From Actinomadura sp. 6K520 (lineage in GTDB: Bacteria > Actinomycetota > Actinomycetes > Streptosporangiales > Streptosporangiaceae), in contig NZ_SMLC01000001.1 of NCBI RefSeq assembly GCF_004349245.1, positions 1 to 64,000 on the forward strand: a DNA stretch of 64,000 nucleotides. Direction: 5' to 3'. The position numbers were made by a program, and so were the translations under genes. The notes beneath the pieces were generated by a model, which did no database searches, was not told the DNA's origin, and saw only the letters and a list, made by a program, of their open reading frames with translations. Positions 15,839-23,524 of the stretch are shown one piece after another. Positions within the stretch are counted from its first letter, which is position 1; each line of letters opens with the position of its first letter.

Positions 15839-17629
15839 CTACTGGGCGTGATCGGACGACTTGTAGCGGCCTCGGCCGACCTGGACGGCGTGGCCTGACT
15901 TCACCGCGTGTGCGAGGCGCCGGTAGAGGGTCGGTCGGCTGAGTTGCGTGAGCATCATGAGGTGTGCGATTGGAAGCCCCTCGTCCGGCGCGCCATCCAG
16001 GGCCTTCCTCAGCGCGTTCTCGGCAGGGTCGTCGCGGGACGGCGTCACGGGGACGGTCGGCTCGTCGACGGGTGCCATTCGCGCCTCGTCCAGTGCGCAC
16101 TGAGAGACCTCGTCCAGCGTCGGACGCATGGGCGCGTGCCGTTCTGTCGTCTCCGCCACGATTGCATCGCTGAGCAGGTAGGCGCGGCCTCGTCGGGGTG
16201 TGTCGTGTTCTGGTGCGGAGAGTAGGAACTTGCCGGGTGCATTGAGGGTGTGGGCGTGCCATCCGGCGTTGAGCATGCCTTGCCCAAGGATGAGATCGAC
16301 GTCCTTGCGTTCCCGGACGCGGAAGCTCACGCGGACGTCCATCTGAGAACGGACGGCGCCCTTGCCCATGGCCTTCTGTGTGGGCCGCTGAGTGGCGGCA
16401 ACGAGGGTCACGGCAACCGCTCGGCCTCGTCGCGCGATTGAGTCCGTGTCGCCGGCGGCATCGGGCGCATCGTCGGCGAGTTCGGCGTACTCGTCCACGA
16501 TGATGACCAGCGCGGGAAACTCCGGGGTCGGATCCCACACACGCCGCCCGCTGGCCGTGAGCCATTCGGCGCGCGCCTCAAGAACGGTGACGGCGTCTCT
16601 CAGCATGGCGCGTGCTTGCTCCGGAGTGGTGGCGAGGCGATCGATACAGGACGCCCAGGGCTGCAATTCCATCCCGCGCTTGAGGTCGATGGCCCAGATG
16701 ACCACGTCCCGGCATGCGCTGAGATTGCCCATCAGGACATTGATTCCGCCGCTCTTCCCGGAGCCTGCCACGCCTCCGATGAGGCCGTGACGGCGCAGCA
16801 GCAGAACACGCGCGCCGGTGGCGTCCTCGAACGGGCCCAGGTCGATCGGCTCGGTAATGGACGAGACAGACGGTCCAGGCCACGGGATCGCGTCGGCGTG
16901 CGGGTCGGTGTCCAAGACCCGGAGTTCGAACCGGTTGGCTTTGTCGTCGCGCGTCGGAGAGACCCGCACCGCGCCCCGGAAGGTCCCAAGAGCCGACTCG
17001 ATCTCGGGAACCTTGCCGATGACGTCCTGGATCGTTTGGCCGCGTGCCAGGGCGAACCGTGCGCGCCATCCCCACACGTCCACCACCGCGGATTGCGCGC
17101 GTGATCCGGCGAGGCCGACCGATTGCGCGATTTCCGGCCACGCGGCTATCTGCCGATCGACGCGCACCCTGGCGCGCCTTCTCCGGTGTGCCCACCACGG
17201 CAAGGCGAGGACGAACCCGCCACCGGCGAGCAAGAGGGGGAGCGGCCGGAACGTCACGCCCAGTGCGGTAGCGGCAGAGAGCCACCCACCACCGGCCATG
17301 GTGACGGTAGCGGCATAGAGCCGCTCGATTCGACGGACGAGGCCGACCCGTTCCCCGAACAGGGCGAATGCCCACCCAGCCACCGTTGCGAGGCCCAGCA
17401 GCCACGGCCACCATTCCGGGTGTGCGAGGTGCAGCACCGGCGCCGAGATCGCGAGGACGGCGACCAGGTAGGCCGGTGCCAGTTCGGAGCGGTATCGCCA
17501 CAGGGCCCGTGCGACGTGCACGGCGGCCAGGTCCGGGAACTGGTCGTCACGGTCGATGATCACCATGGGCTGAAGGCCGTTGCGGCGCATCTTGTGGGCG
17601 TGCCGCCGCATCTGACGTGTCCGGCTCAT
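15839..17629 (-). CDS. FtsK/SpoIIIE-type conjugative DNA translocase (TraB/TraSA-like)
   Basis: 596 aa. N-terminal membrane region with several spans (residues 45-135, for example AYLVAVLAISAPVLHLA and LPLLLAGGGFVLALPWW), then an FtsK-type ATPase: Walker A GGVAGSGKSGG near residue 286, Walker B ALVIIVDEYAEL near 376, and the sensor block VTLVAATQRPTQKAMGKGAVRSQMDVRVSFRVRERKDVDLILGQGM. The last ~60 residues are a winged helix (LPIAHLMMLTQLSRPTLYRRLAHAVKSG), the DNA-recognition part in TraB proteins. In actinomycete elements one such hexameric pump moves double-stranded DNA between mycelia. The start overlaps the stop of the 114-aa gene (ATGA). The family member is slightly shorter than TraB of pSVH1. 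Confidence 0.9.
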   Translation of the reverse strand: MSRTRQMRRHAHKMRRNGLQPMVIIDRDDQFPDLAAVHVARALWRYRSELAPAYLVAVLAISAPVLHLAHPEWWPWLLGLATVAGWAFALFGERVGLVRRIERLYAATVTMAGGGWLSAATALGVTFRPLPLLLAGGGFVLALPWWAHRRRRARVRVDRQIAAWPEIAQSVGLAGSRAQSAVVDVWGWRARFALARGQTIQDVIGKVPEIESALGTFRGAVRVSPTRDDKANRFELRVLDTDPHADAIPWPGPSVSSITEPIDLGPFEDATGARVLLLRRHGLIGGVAGSGKSGGINVLMGNLSACRDVVIWAIDLKRGMELQPWASCIDRLATTPEQARAMLRDAVTVLEARAEWLTASGRRVWDPTPEFPALVIIVDEYAELADDAPDAAGDTDSIARRGRAVAVTLVAATQRPTQKAMGKGAVRSQMDVRVSFRVRERKDVDLILGQGMLNAGWHAHTLNAPGKFLLSAPEHDTPRRGRAYLLSDAIVAETTERHAPMRPTLDEVSQCALDEARMAPVDEPTVPVTPSRDDPAENALRKALDGAPDEGLPIAHLMMLTQLSRPTLYRRLAHAVKSGHAVQVGRGRYKSSDHAQ

Positions 17630-17970
17630 GAGCGTCCCCAGGCGTCCGGGGGAAGGTGTCCTTGCGCTCGTAGCTCGTCACGCAGGTAGTAGAGCGGGTC
17701 GGGTTCGGCGTCCCGTTCGGCTTTGAGGGTGGCGCGTCCAGCGGCCACCAGGTTCGCGCGGTCGCGCCGCACTTTGGCCAGAACGGACGCAAGGCGGGTG
17801 ATCTCCGAGACGAGTGCGGGGACGTCGGCGAGTGCGGCGTACAGGCGAAGCCACAAGTCCTCGATGGACGGCATCGCGGCGGATAGATTGGCGACGATTT
17901 CACGCGCGGCGAGGTTGCGCGTACGGACCTCCTGAACGTTGACCTTGACGTGCGGCGGCGTATCCGGCAC
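17626..17970 (-). CDS. Small helical protein of the transfer operon
   Basis: 114 aa, mostly alpha-helical with a likely coiled segment (residues 45-90: LWLRLYAALADVPALVSEITRLASVLAKVRRDRANL). No family recognised. GTG 17970 follows GGAGGG. It overlaps the translocase start by 4 bp, so the two are coupled, suggesting a role in transfer or in spread within the mycelium. Confidence 0.75.
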   Translation of the reverse strand: MPDTPPHVKVNVQEVRTRNLAAREIVANLSAAMPSIEDLWLRLYAALADVPALVSEITRLASVLAKVRRDRANLVAAGRATLKAERDAEPDPLYYLRDELRAQGHLPPDAWGRS

Positions 17971-18000
17971 CAGGGCATCCCTCCCTTCGGTCAGGGGACG

Positions 18001-18189
18001 TCAGTGCTGAGAAACCGACTGGAGCAGGACCGACACCAGCCGGCGAATCTCCGGCGCGGTACTGGTAGCGGCGAGAAAGAACCCGAACAGCAGACACACC
18101 GCGATGTGCCAGCCACGAAGCCCCATGTACCGCCACGCGACCCACACCACCGCGCCGAGGATCACCACCAGGGGAACCGAGACATCCAC
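18001..18189 (-). CDS. Small two-span membrane protein of the transfer operon
   Basis: 62 aa, hydrophobic throughout (VPLVVILGAVVWVAWRYMGL, then WHIAVCLLFGFFLAAT). Likely two membrane spans. GTG start with GAGGGGG upstream. Position directly before the translocase genes is like that of Spd spread proteins in Streptomyces plasmids, but no sequence family was recognised. Confidence 0.68.
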   Translation of the reverse strand: MDVSVPLVVILGAVVWVAWRYMGLRGWHIAVCLLFGFFLAATSTAPEIRRLVSVLLQSVSQH

Positions 18190-18199
18190 AGGCGCCCCC

Positions 18200-18349
18200 T
18201 CACAGCCACAGGTCCGGGAACCGCGAACCGCGCCCCCGCCGCAGCCACCGGGCGCGGGCGCGGCACTTGCGGCACCGCCGGTTACCGGGCTCGACCCGCG
18301 CGCCGCACGCGCAGGCGTGGCCGGTGATGACGCGAGGCATTCGCTGCAT
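18200..18349 (-). CDS. 49-aa zinc-ribbon-like protein
   Basis: Very small gene: MQRMPRVITGHACACGARV ... NRRCRKCRARARWLRRGRG. Two Cys pairs (CAC and CRKC) separated by ten residues and followed by a strongly basic tail look like a treble-clef or zinc ribbon that could bind nucleic acid. It starts 2 bp after the stop of the 69-aa gene and is followed by the 62-aa gene after 10 bp, so it is part of the operon. ATG 18340 is an alternative start. Confidence 0.65.
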   Translation of the reverse strand: MQRMPRVITGHACACGARVEPGNRRCRKCRARARWLRRGRGSRFPDLWL

Positions 18350-18351
18350 CC

Positions 18352-18561
18352 TCACCGCCCCGCCGGAACACGGTGGGGAAGCTCGTCACCCGTCCGGGTG
18401 CTGAGCAGACGCCGCGAGGCCGCGCCGCAGCGGGACGACTCGGTACGCCCCCGCGCCGCCCGCCGCTCCTCGGCATGGATGCCGAGGACGAGCATGGCGA
18501 AGATGCCGCAGGTGGAACCGGCGAGGAAGACGGCGATGATCGATGCCAGGACGAGGATCAT
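18352..18561 (-). CDS. Small membrane protein, first gene of the transfer operon
   Basis: 69 aa: one strong membrane span at the N-terminus (MILVLASIIAVFLAGSTCG, then IFAMLVLGI) and a charged Arg/Ser-rich cytoplasmic tail. ATG 18561 follows GAGAGGAG. Likely first gene of the 18561-to-15839 operon. No family recognised. Confidence 0.62.
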   Translation of the reverse strand: MILVLASIIAVFLAGSTCGIFAMLVLGIHAEERRAARGRTESSRCGAASRRLLSTRTGDELPHRVPAGR

Positions 18562-18574
18562 GTGCGATCACTCC

Positions 18575-18629
18575 TCTCGTAAGCCCGTATCCGGCGGGGG
18601 CGGTTTCGGGCGTTCGGTGACTTACGAGA
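18575..18629. promoter_or_regulatory. Inverted repeat in front of the transfer operon
   Basis: TCTCGTAAG (18575-18583) and CTTACGAGA (18621-18629) form a perfect 9-bp inverted repeat with a 37-nt spacer in the promoter region of the minus-strand transfer operon; the proximal half overlaps the ribosome site of the 69-aa gene. A KorSA-like role for the element's GntR protein here is possible but not shown. Confidence 0.45.
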
Positions 18630-18706
18630 AAGAGAATGCGCTTGACCTGAGGGACGAGATCACTACATGACTGGACGTGTTCATGACGTCCTCATAGGGT
18701 TGATCG

Positions 18707-18726
18707 CGTCCCAGGACGTCCCGGAT
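18707..18726. promoter_or_regulatory. Variant copy of the element operator
   Basis: GCGTCCCAGGACGTCCCGG is the inverted form of the GGGACGTCTT tandem motif with a few changes and the same 10-bp period. It ends 13 bp before the ATG of the HTH/PLD-like gene at 18740. Further GACGT half-sites lie at 18674 and 18685. Confidence 0.5.
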
Positions 18727-18739
18727 CCCGGACGGGTGC

Positions 18740-19483
18740 ATGCCGAACGAACGCCTACGCGCCGCTCTGCTAGAGCAGGGCCTGACTATCGCCACGCTCG
18801 CCGAAGCGATCGACGTGGACCCCAAAACGGTAGAACGCTGGATCACCAAAGACCGCACCCCATACCGGCGGCACCGTTACGCAGTGGCTTCACGCCTGGG
18901 CGTAGACGAGACCTTCTTGTGGCCGGACGCCCTTTCCAACGAGCAAGTCACCGCAGCGTCCACCAGCGAGCTAGTGACGCTCTACCCGCACCGCACGTCT
19001 GTTCCAAGGGACGCATGGGGACGTCTCTTCGCGTCCGCCAAGGAGGAGATAGGCGTCCTGGTCTACTCTGGCCTCTTTCTCTCCGAAGACTCCGGAATAC
19101 AACGCACCTTCGTGGACAAGGCCAAGAACGGCGTACGCGTCCGCATCCTCCTCGGTGACCCTGACAGCCCACAGGTCGCCGAACGCGGATTGGACGAGGG
19201 CGTAGACGATGCCATGGCCGCAAAGATCCGCAACGCCCTCGTCCTCTACAAGAACCTACGCAAACAAGACGGCGTAGAGTTCCGCTTTCACCGCACGGTC
19301 CTCTACAACTCCATCTACCGCGCAGACGACCAGCTCCTCGTCAACACCCACGTCTACGGCGTTACGGCCCCACACGCCCCCGTGTGGCACCTCCGCCGCA
19401 TAGCCGGCGGAGACCTGGTCAACACCTACCTAGAAAGCTTCGAACGCGTCTGGGAAGGCGCAACACCCATACCGGGGGACTGA
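18740..19483 (+). CDS. HTH regulator with C-terminal PLD-like (DUF5919-type) domain, copy 1
   Basis: 247 aa. Residues 1-60 are an XRE-like HTH (LAEAIDVDPKTVERWITKDRTPYRRHRYAVASRLGVD). Residues 75-245 resemble a degenerate phospholipase-D-like fold: EEIGVLVYSGLFLSED, VRVRILLGDPDSP, IRNALVLYKNL and FHRTVLYNSIYRADDQLLVN, where the HxK signature is reduced to HRT. Such proteins often pair with Nudix hydrolases in actinomycetes; the Nudix gene follows after 3 bp. It is about 60 percent alike to the gene at 23973 by eye. Candidate regulator of the element through the GACGTC operator. Ligand or enzymatic activity unknown. Confidence 0.82.
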   Translation: MPNERLRAALLEQGLTIATLAEAIDVDPKTVERWITKDRTPYRRHRYAVASRLGVDETFLWPDALSNEQVTAASTSELVTLYPHRTSVPRDAWGRLFASAKEEIGVLVYSGLFLSEDSGIQRTFVDKAKNGVRVRILLGDPDSPQVAERGLDEGVDDAMAAKIRNALVLYKNLRKQDGVEFRFHRTVLYNSIYRADDQLLVNTHVYGVTAPHAPVWHLRRIAGGDLVNTYLESFERVWEGATPIPGD

Positions 19484-19486
19484 CCC

Positions 19487-19963
19487 ATGGGCCGCAGAAT
19501 CGACTACTACGACGACCCCAACGCCCCCAAGGCCAACAGCCTCGTCCCATCCGTCAACGTTGTCGTAGAGAACGACAAGGGCGAGATTCTCATGATTCGC
19601 CGCACCGATAACGACAACTGGGCCCTACCGGGCGGCGCAATCGACCTAGGCGAATCCGTAACTCAAGCCGCCATACGCGAAACCAAAGAAGAAACCGGAA
19701 TTGACGTAGAGATCACCGGCCTAGTAGGCATCTACAGTGACCCAAAACACTTAATCCACTACACCAGCAACAATGAAGTCCGTCAGGAATTTTCGATCCT
19801 TGTTGCCGGACGGCCAGTAGGGGGGAGTCTGCAAGTAAGTCAAGAATCGCGCGAATCTAAATGGATATCGACGAAAAGGATTTCAGGATATGAGATGGAT
19901 CGATCAATGTGGATGCGCATTGGGGACTATTTGTCAGATGGTGATCGACCAATAATAGCCTAG
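19487..19963 (+). CDS. Nudix hydrolase (possible Pif-like immunity protein)
   Basis: 158 aa with a complete Nudix box: GGAIDLGESVTQAAIRETKEE followed by TG fits G-x5-E-x7-RE-x2-EE-x-G. Nudix enzymes hydrolyse nucleoside diphosphates linked to another moiety. In pSAM2 the Nudix-motif protein Pif blocks redundant transfer into cells that already carry the element, so an entry-exclusion role is a reasonable hypothesis. It follows the HTH/PLD-like gene by 3 bp and precedes the OLD-like gene by 21 bp, one likely operon. G+C content falls within the gene toward its 3' end. Confidence 0.88.
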   Translation: MGRRIDYYDDPNAPKANSLVPSVNVVVENDKGEILMIRRTDNDNWALPGGAIDLGESVTQAAIRETKEETGIDVEITGLVGIYSDPKHLIHYTSNNEVRQEFSILVAGRPVGGSLQVSQESRESKWISTKRISGYEMDRSMWMRIGDYLSDGDRPIIA

Positions 19964-19984
19964 ATGTAGCAGGAGGTGATCCCA

Positions 19985-22000
19985 ATGAGACTTCAATGTG
20001 TCATAGCCAAAGACTTTCTGTCGCTCGGCGATTTTGAACTCACGCTTTGGGGCGGTGTAACAGTGCTCACCGGTCCAAACGGTGTCGGAAAGACTAACGT
20101 CGGGCGCTGCGTTGACCTTGTACGTACTGTTTTGGCGGCCCATGCAGGAAAGAGATTGAACGATAGATTGGAACTTTATAAAGCCGCTGGCCGGAACGGT
20201 CATAAGGCCTTTGAGGTATCGCTCGGTCTTGTTTTTGATCAGGATTGGGAAAAGTCGCTACTGCTGGACTTTATGCGGGCTGCATTCGCTTGTAACGATT
20301 CTGCCGCGAGTGATGAATGGGCTGGAGAGCTAGATATAGAAGCCATCGAAAAGATGAGTCACGAATCTATCTCTCCGTTGTATTCTGGAAGGCTGCGCGT
20401 ATGCTTCGATGCTTCGATGTTGAGTCCCTGGTGGGTGGTGTGGGAATTTGAAAACGAAGGCGACACATGGACGGTTCCCATCGTCGGAACTGGTCGGACT
20501 GATTTCATCCATCCGGGGGTAATGACGCCTTTCAGCATCTCTCAACATCCCCAGAATGATCTCGCGCGGTTCGTTCTAAACATAAGCAGACAGGCAGATA
20601 TTGAAGAATTTCGGGCTCTTGTGAGGTTGGCCAGGGACTTCGATTTGGCTGGGGCGTTTAAGCGAGAATCAAGCAAGACGCAACTAGTCAAGCTCGCTGT
20701 ACCAGCATTGACTAGGCAGTCGAACCCAATTCCTGCCAGTTTGCAACTATTGGCAAACGCCTTCGGTGTCGAACATCATGAACTCTATCGTCAAGCTTTC
20801 AGTTTTCTGCAGGTGCTCGACAGAATTATCGAACGTTCCTTTGTCCTGACGGAAAATCGTAGAATTCCACCCCGGCGCTTCTTTAGTCATAGTCGCTTGG
20901 CGGCTTCCCTTGACATGCAGGATGGCGGCAACGTTGCTGCTAGGCTATTCCAGCTCAAAAATGGAGCGATCGATGATCGTAAATTGTATTCACGCGTGGA
21001 GGAGAGATTCAGTTTTCTCACTGGAAGAGTTCTTGGCCTGCGGGCCGTGCCAGCACGGAGTGGAGACTTCGAAGGATTCAATATTGAACCGACAGTTGTT
21101 GTGGATGGGCGGGAGGTGCCGTTGGAATTTTCCGGGGCTGGCGTTGCTGAGGCGCTGGTGCTAAGTACGCTGTTGGCTGACTCTGATGGACGCGTACTTG
21201 TCTTTGATGAGCCGGCAGTAAATCTGGAGCCCACGATGCAGAGGCGCCTTATGTCAGCGCTTCGCGCGATTAGTCAATGCCTGGTCATCACTCACAGCCC
21301 TGATATGGTTCCTTGCTCCGTACCGGAAGATATTAACGGAATTGTTCGCCTGAAGCCAGAAGTTGACGGTCCTGAGATCAAGCGCGCTTCTTCGTTGACA
21401 ACGGCGGATTATTCACGCTGGATCCAACTACTGGAACCGACACATGTCCGAGCGTTGTTGTTTGCTGCGCGGGTCATATTGTGCGAAGGGACAACCGAGA
21501 CAGGGGCGCTTCCTCAATGGTGGCACAATACTCTGGATCTAGGTTTAGTTGACCCCGAAGCGGCCAACATTCCAATCGTCAGTGTTGATGGTGATAGCCG
21601 TTTCGGCGTGTACGTAGAATTCCTGGATTCCTTTGGTGTTCCGTGGGCGATTATTGCTGATGGTCCAGCGCTGCGAAGGGGCAGCAAACTTGCTCAGCAA
21701 CTAAGGCAAAACGGCCACGCACCGCCTAGTGAACCTGATGGCGAAGACTTTGCCGATTGGCGCGAGTACTGGCAACAGGCAGGGGCCTTCACTCTTGCTG
21801 AAAGCTTTGGCGATGATGGAGGTAAGCAAGGAGAGTTCGAAGCATACCTAGAGCGTCTCGACAGTGATTTGTATGAAAGGGCCAGTACTCAAAGTGGTAA
21901 AAGCAAGCCTAGGCGTGGGTCATTCTTTGCTGCAAACCACCCCCGCCCCAAAGAAATCAGTGATCTATATCGCAAAATTGCCGTGCACTTCAACTTGTGA
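19985..22000 (+). CDS. OLD-like ATPase/TOPRIM nuclease (probable defence gene)
   Basis: 671 aa. N-terminal ABC-type ATPase: Walker A GPNGVGKTN (Lys36), signature-like FSGAG, Walker B VLVFDEPAVNLEP near residue 405 and H-switch LVITHSPDMVP. C-terminal TOPRIM part: VILCEGTTETGALP near 497 (catalytic Glu), VSVDGDSRFG and AIIADGPALRRG near 554. In OLD nucleases the last block is normally DxD; here it reads DGP, so metal binding may be altered or use the earlier DGD. ATG 19985 is chosen because AGGAGGTGAT, a full anti-16S match, ends 5 nt upstream. Codons are clearly more A/T-rich than neighbouring genes, a sign of separate acquisition. OLD-family proteins act against phage (P2 Old, Gabija GajA). 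Confidence 0.82.
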   Translation: MRLQCVIAKDFLSLGDFELTLWGGVTVLTGPNGVGKTNVGRCVDLVRTVLAAHAGKRLNDRLELYKAAGRNGHKAFEVSLGLVFDQDWEKSLLLDFMRAAFACNDSAASDEWAGELDIEAIEKMSHESISPLYSGRLRVCFDASMLSPWWVVWEFENEGDTWTVPIVGTGRTDFIHPGVMTPFSISQHPQNDLARFVLNISRQADIEEFRALVRLARDFDLAGAFKRESSKTQLVKLAVPALTRQSNPIPASLQLLANAFGVEHHELYRQAFSFLQVLDRIIERSFVLTENRRIPPRRFFSHSRLAASLDMQDGGNVAARLFQLKNGAIDDRKLYSRVEERFSFLTGRVLGLRAVPARSGDFEGFNIEPTVVVDGREVPLEFSGAGVAEALVLSTLLADSDGRVLVFDEPAVNLEPTMQRRLMSALRAISQCLVITHSPDMVPCSVPEDINGIVRLKPEVDGPEIKRASSLTTADYSRWIQLLEPTHVRALLFAARVILCEGTTETGALPQWWHNTLDLGLVDPEAANIPIVSVDGDSRFGVYVEFLDSFGVPWAIIADGPALRRGSKLAQQLRQNGHAPPSEPDGEDFADWREYWQQAGAFTLAESFGDDGGKQGEFEAYLERLDSDLYERASTQSGKSKPRRGSFFAANHPRPKEISDLYRKIAVHFNL

Positions 22001-22001
22001 A

Positions 22002-22574
22002 TCATGTTGAGAACCGTCGGTTCAGTTCGATAAGTTGTTGATGGATTTTCTCTGTGGCGCTGGTTAGGCATGGGGTGGATTTGATGATGGCGCGCGTGAC
22101 TGTATGATCGGAGCCGTAGCGAGTTTTGATCTCGGAAAGGCGCTGGTCAACAGAAAGGTAGGCGCCGGTCGGACTCGTCGTCATGTCACAATAGATCAAA
22201 GCAGCGTCTAGATTCGGGGCCATGGCCCCGAATTCGCTTATGAGGTGATGAGCGAGTCCCCGTTCACGCGCCTCAATCAGGGCGCATGAATGGTGGGCTA
22301 CGAGGCGGCATAGGTGCTCGGCGGCGCGGTGTGTGTCGCGGAGGTGACGGGCCCCGTCTAGGGGGTGGAAGCCGGTTTGGATGAGGTCGGGGGCGTAGCC
22401 GATGTCGTGGAGCCATGCGGCGGCTTCTAGTAGGTCGGCATGGTCGCCGAGGATGGGGGCGAGGGTCCGGGCTTGGCAGGCTACGCCTTGGGTGTGTGCC
22501 CAGCGGCGGGGGAGCGAAGTCTCTAGGTGCTTGCGTGCGAGGTCGCGTGCCCATGCTGCGGTGTTCTTGTTCAT
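22002..22574 (-). CDS. HD-domain phosphohydrolase
   Basis: 190 aa. HD signature: HTQGVACQA with His near 27, then AAAWLHDIGYAP (HD pair at 56-57), and LVAHHSCALIEA. Metal-dependent phosphohydrolase of the YqeK/dNTPase-like broad class; substrate unknown. HD genes next to GntR regulators are common in actinomycete plasmids. The gene converges with the OLD-like gene, their stops only 1 bp apart, and lies 49 bp downstream of the GntR gene. Confidence 0.85.
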   Translation of the reverse strand: MNKNTAAWARDLARKHLETSLPRRWAHTQGVACQARTLAPILGDHADLLEAAAWLHDIGYAPDLIQTGFHPLDGARHLRDTHRAAEHLCRLVAHHSCALIEARERGLAHHLISEFGAMAPNLDAALIYCDMTTSPTGAYLSVDQRLSEIKTRYGSDHTVTRAIIKSTPCLTSATEKIHQQLIELNRRFST

Positions 22575-22598
22575 GGGTTCGACGCTACGGCGGCGTGG

Positions 22599-22610
22599 GT
22601 GGACGTCCAC
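22599..22610. promoter_or_regulatory. GTGGACGTCCAC palindrome upstream of the HD gene
   Basis: Perfect 12-bp palindrome centred on GACGTC, the core of the element operator, 25 bp before the HD gene start. A second match (CCAAGACGTCCCC on the minus strand, 22641-22629) overlaps the end of the GntR gene. May be a weaker site of the same circuit. Confidence 0.4.
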
Positions 22611-22623
22611 GGGCGTGTATGGC

Positions 22624-23079
22624 TCATCTGGGGACGTCTTGGCGGGCGTAGCGTCCTTTGCCGTGGACGCAGGTGACCAAGCCAGCGGCTTCAAGGGCCT
22701 TGAGAGCTGTGCGGGCTGTGGAGCGGGATACGCCGTAGCGTCGGGACAGTTGGGCCTCACTCGGTAGCCGGTCGCCCGGTCGGAAGCGTCCGGTCTCGAT
22801 CTGGTGGCGCAGGTGCGCGGCGATGTGCTCGGAACGAGTGCGCGGTTGGGGGGCGTCGTCCTGGATGCATCGGCCAACTCCGGGACGGACGGTGATGAGG
22901 GCCTCGTCCTGCAAGGTGGACAGGGCCCGCCGCACGGTGTTTCGGGCAACGCCGAACTCGGCGCAGAGGGCGGCCTCGCTCGGTAGGCGGGAGCCGGGGG
23001 CGTAGGTGCCATCGGTGATGCGTTGGCGTAGCGCAGCGGTAATACGCGTGTAGGTGCCCCATGCCGTGCGGCGGGTCAT
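22624..23079 (-). CDS. GntR-type regulator with two winged-helix domains and no effector domain
   Basis: 151 aa consisting of two tandem GntR winged helices: residues 8-72 (ITAALRQRITDGTYAPGSRLPSE, EFGVARNTVRRALSTL) and 83-147 (IAAHLRHQIETGRFRPGDRLPSE, RYGVSRSTARTALKALEAAG). The usual GntR effector domain is missing. A single chain with two reading heads could bind without dimerising. GntR proteins such as KorSA repress transfer and replication genes in pSAM2-like elements, so it may control the tra operon. Starts 1 bp after the stop of the 147-aa gene. Confidence 0.85.
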   Translation of the reverse strand: MTRRTAWGTYTRITAALRQRITDGTYAPGSRLPSEAALCAEFGVARNTVRRALSTLQDEALITVRPGVGRCIQDDAPQPRTRSEHIAAHLRHQIETGRFRPGDRLPSEAQLSRRYGVSRSTARTALKALEAAGLVTCVHGKGRYARQDVPR

Positions 23080-23080
23080 G

Positions 23081-23524
23081 TCAGAGGTACTCGTCCCTGA
23101 GCGGGTCGAATGCCGTTGCGACCCAAGGTGTGAGCAGGATGGCCAGCTTGTCAGCGGCGAGTTCGATCTTTCGGCAGGGCGTGAGCCACAGGCCGGTGCT
23201 GGATTGGTACCACCAGGCGCCATCGCCCCACGCCACGGACACACTCTCGCCGATGGTCGGAGTGCACTTGGCGTAGATGCGAAGGAGTCGGCGCGGCCCG
23301 GTAGTGCGGAGTTCGGTCTTCCAGCCGTCTCGGCGCATCACGAGGGCGAGGAGGCTGAGGTGCCAGCGTGCGCGCCATGGGCCGCTGTAGGTGGGCAGAG
23401 GGAGCGCGGGCGGTGCATACGGGGGAAGCCACACCGACCGCGCCACCTCCGCCCCACCCTGTGAGGCCGCGCTCTCCTTCGCGGCCTCCTTCGGTGACGG
23501 CTGCAGGAATCGGTACCGCGCCAT
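23081..23524 (-). CDS. Element protein of unknown function, 147 aa
   Basis: No family recognised. An N-terminal polar stretch is followed by SGPWRARWHLSLLALVMRRDGWKTELRTTGPRRLLRIYAK and a Trp-rich beta-like part (SVAWGDGAWWYQSSTGLWLTPC), which suggests a small alpha/beta domain. Its ATG overlaps the stop of the upstream gene (TGATG), and the GntR gene follows by 1 bp, so the three are one transcription unit. Confidence 0.7.
   Translation of the reverse strand: MARYRFLQPSPKEAAKESAASQGGAEVARSVWLPPYAPPALPLPTYSGPWRARWHLSLLALVMRRDGWKTELRTTGPRRLLRIYAKCTPTIGESVSVAWGDGAWWYQSSTGLWLTPCRKIELAADKLAILLTPWVATAFDPLRDEYL

Noticed and set aside
18282-18476. 64-aa minus-strand ORF overlapping the small transfer genes
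   Set aside because: Arg/Pro/Gly-rich; overlaps two better candidates with membrane and zinc-ribbon patterns and ribosome sites.
22629-22641. Extra copy of the element operator in the GntR gene
   Set aside because: Only a half-site and it is in coding sequence (codons CAA GAC GTC CCC); kept only as a possible weak site.
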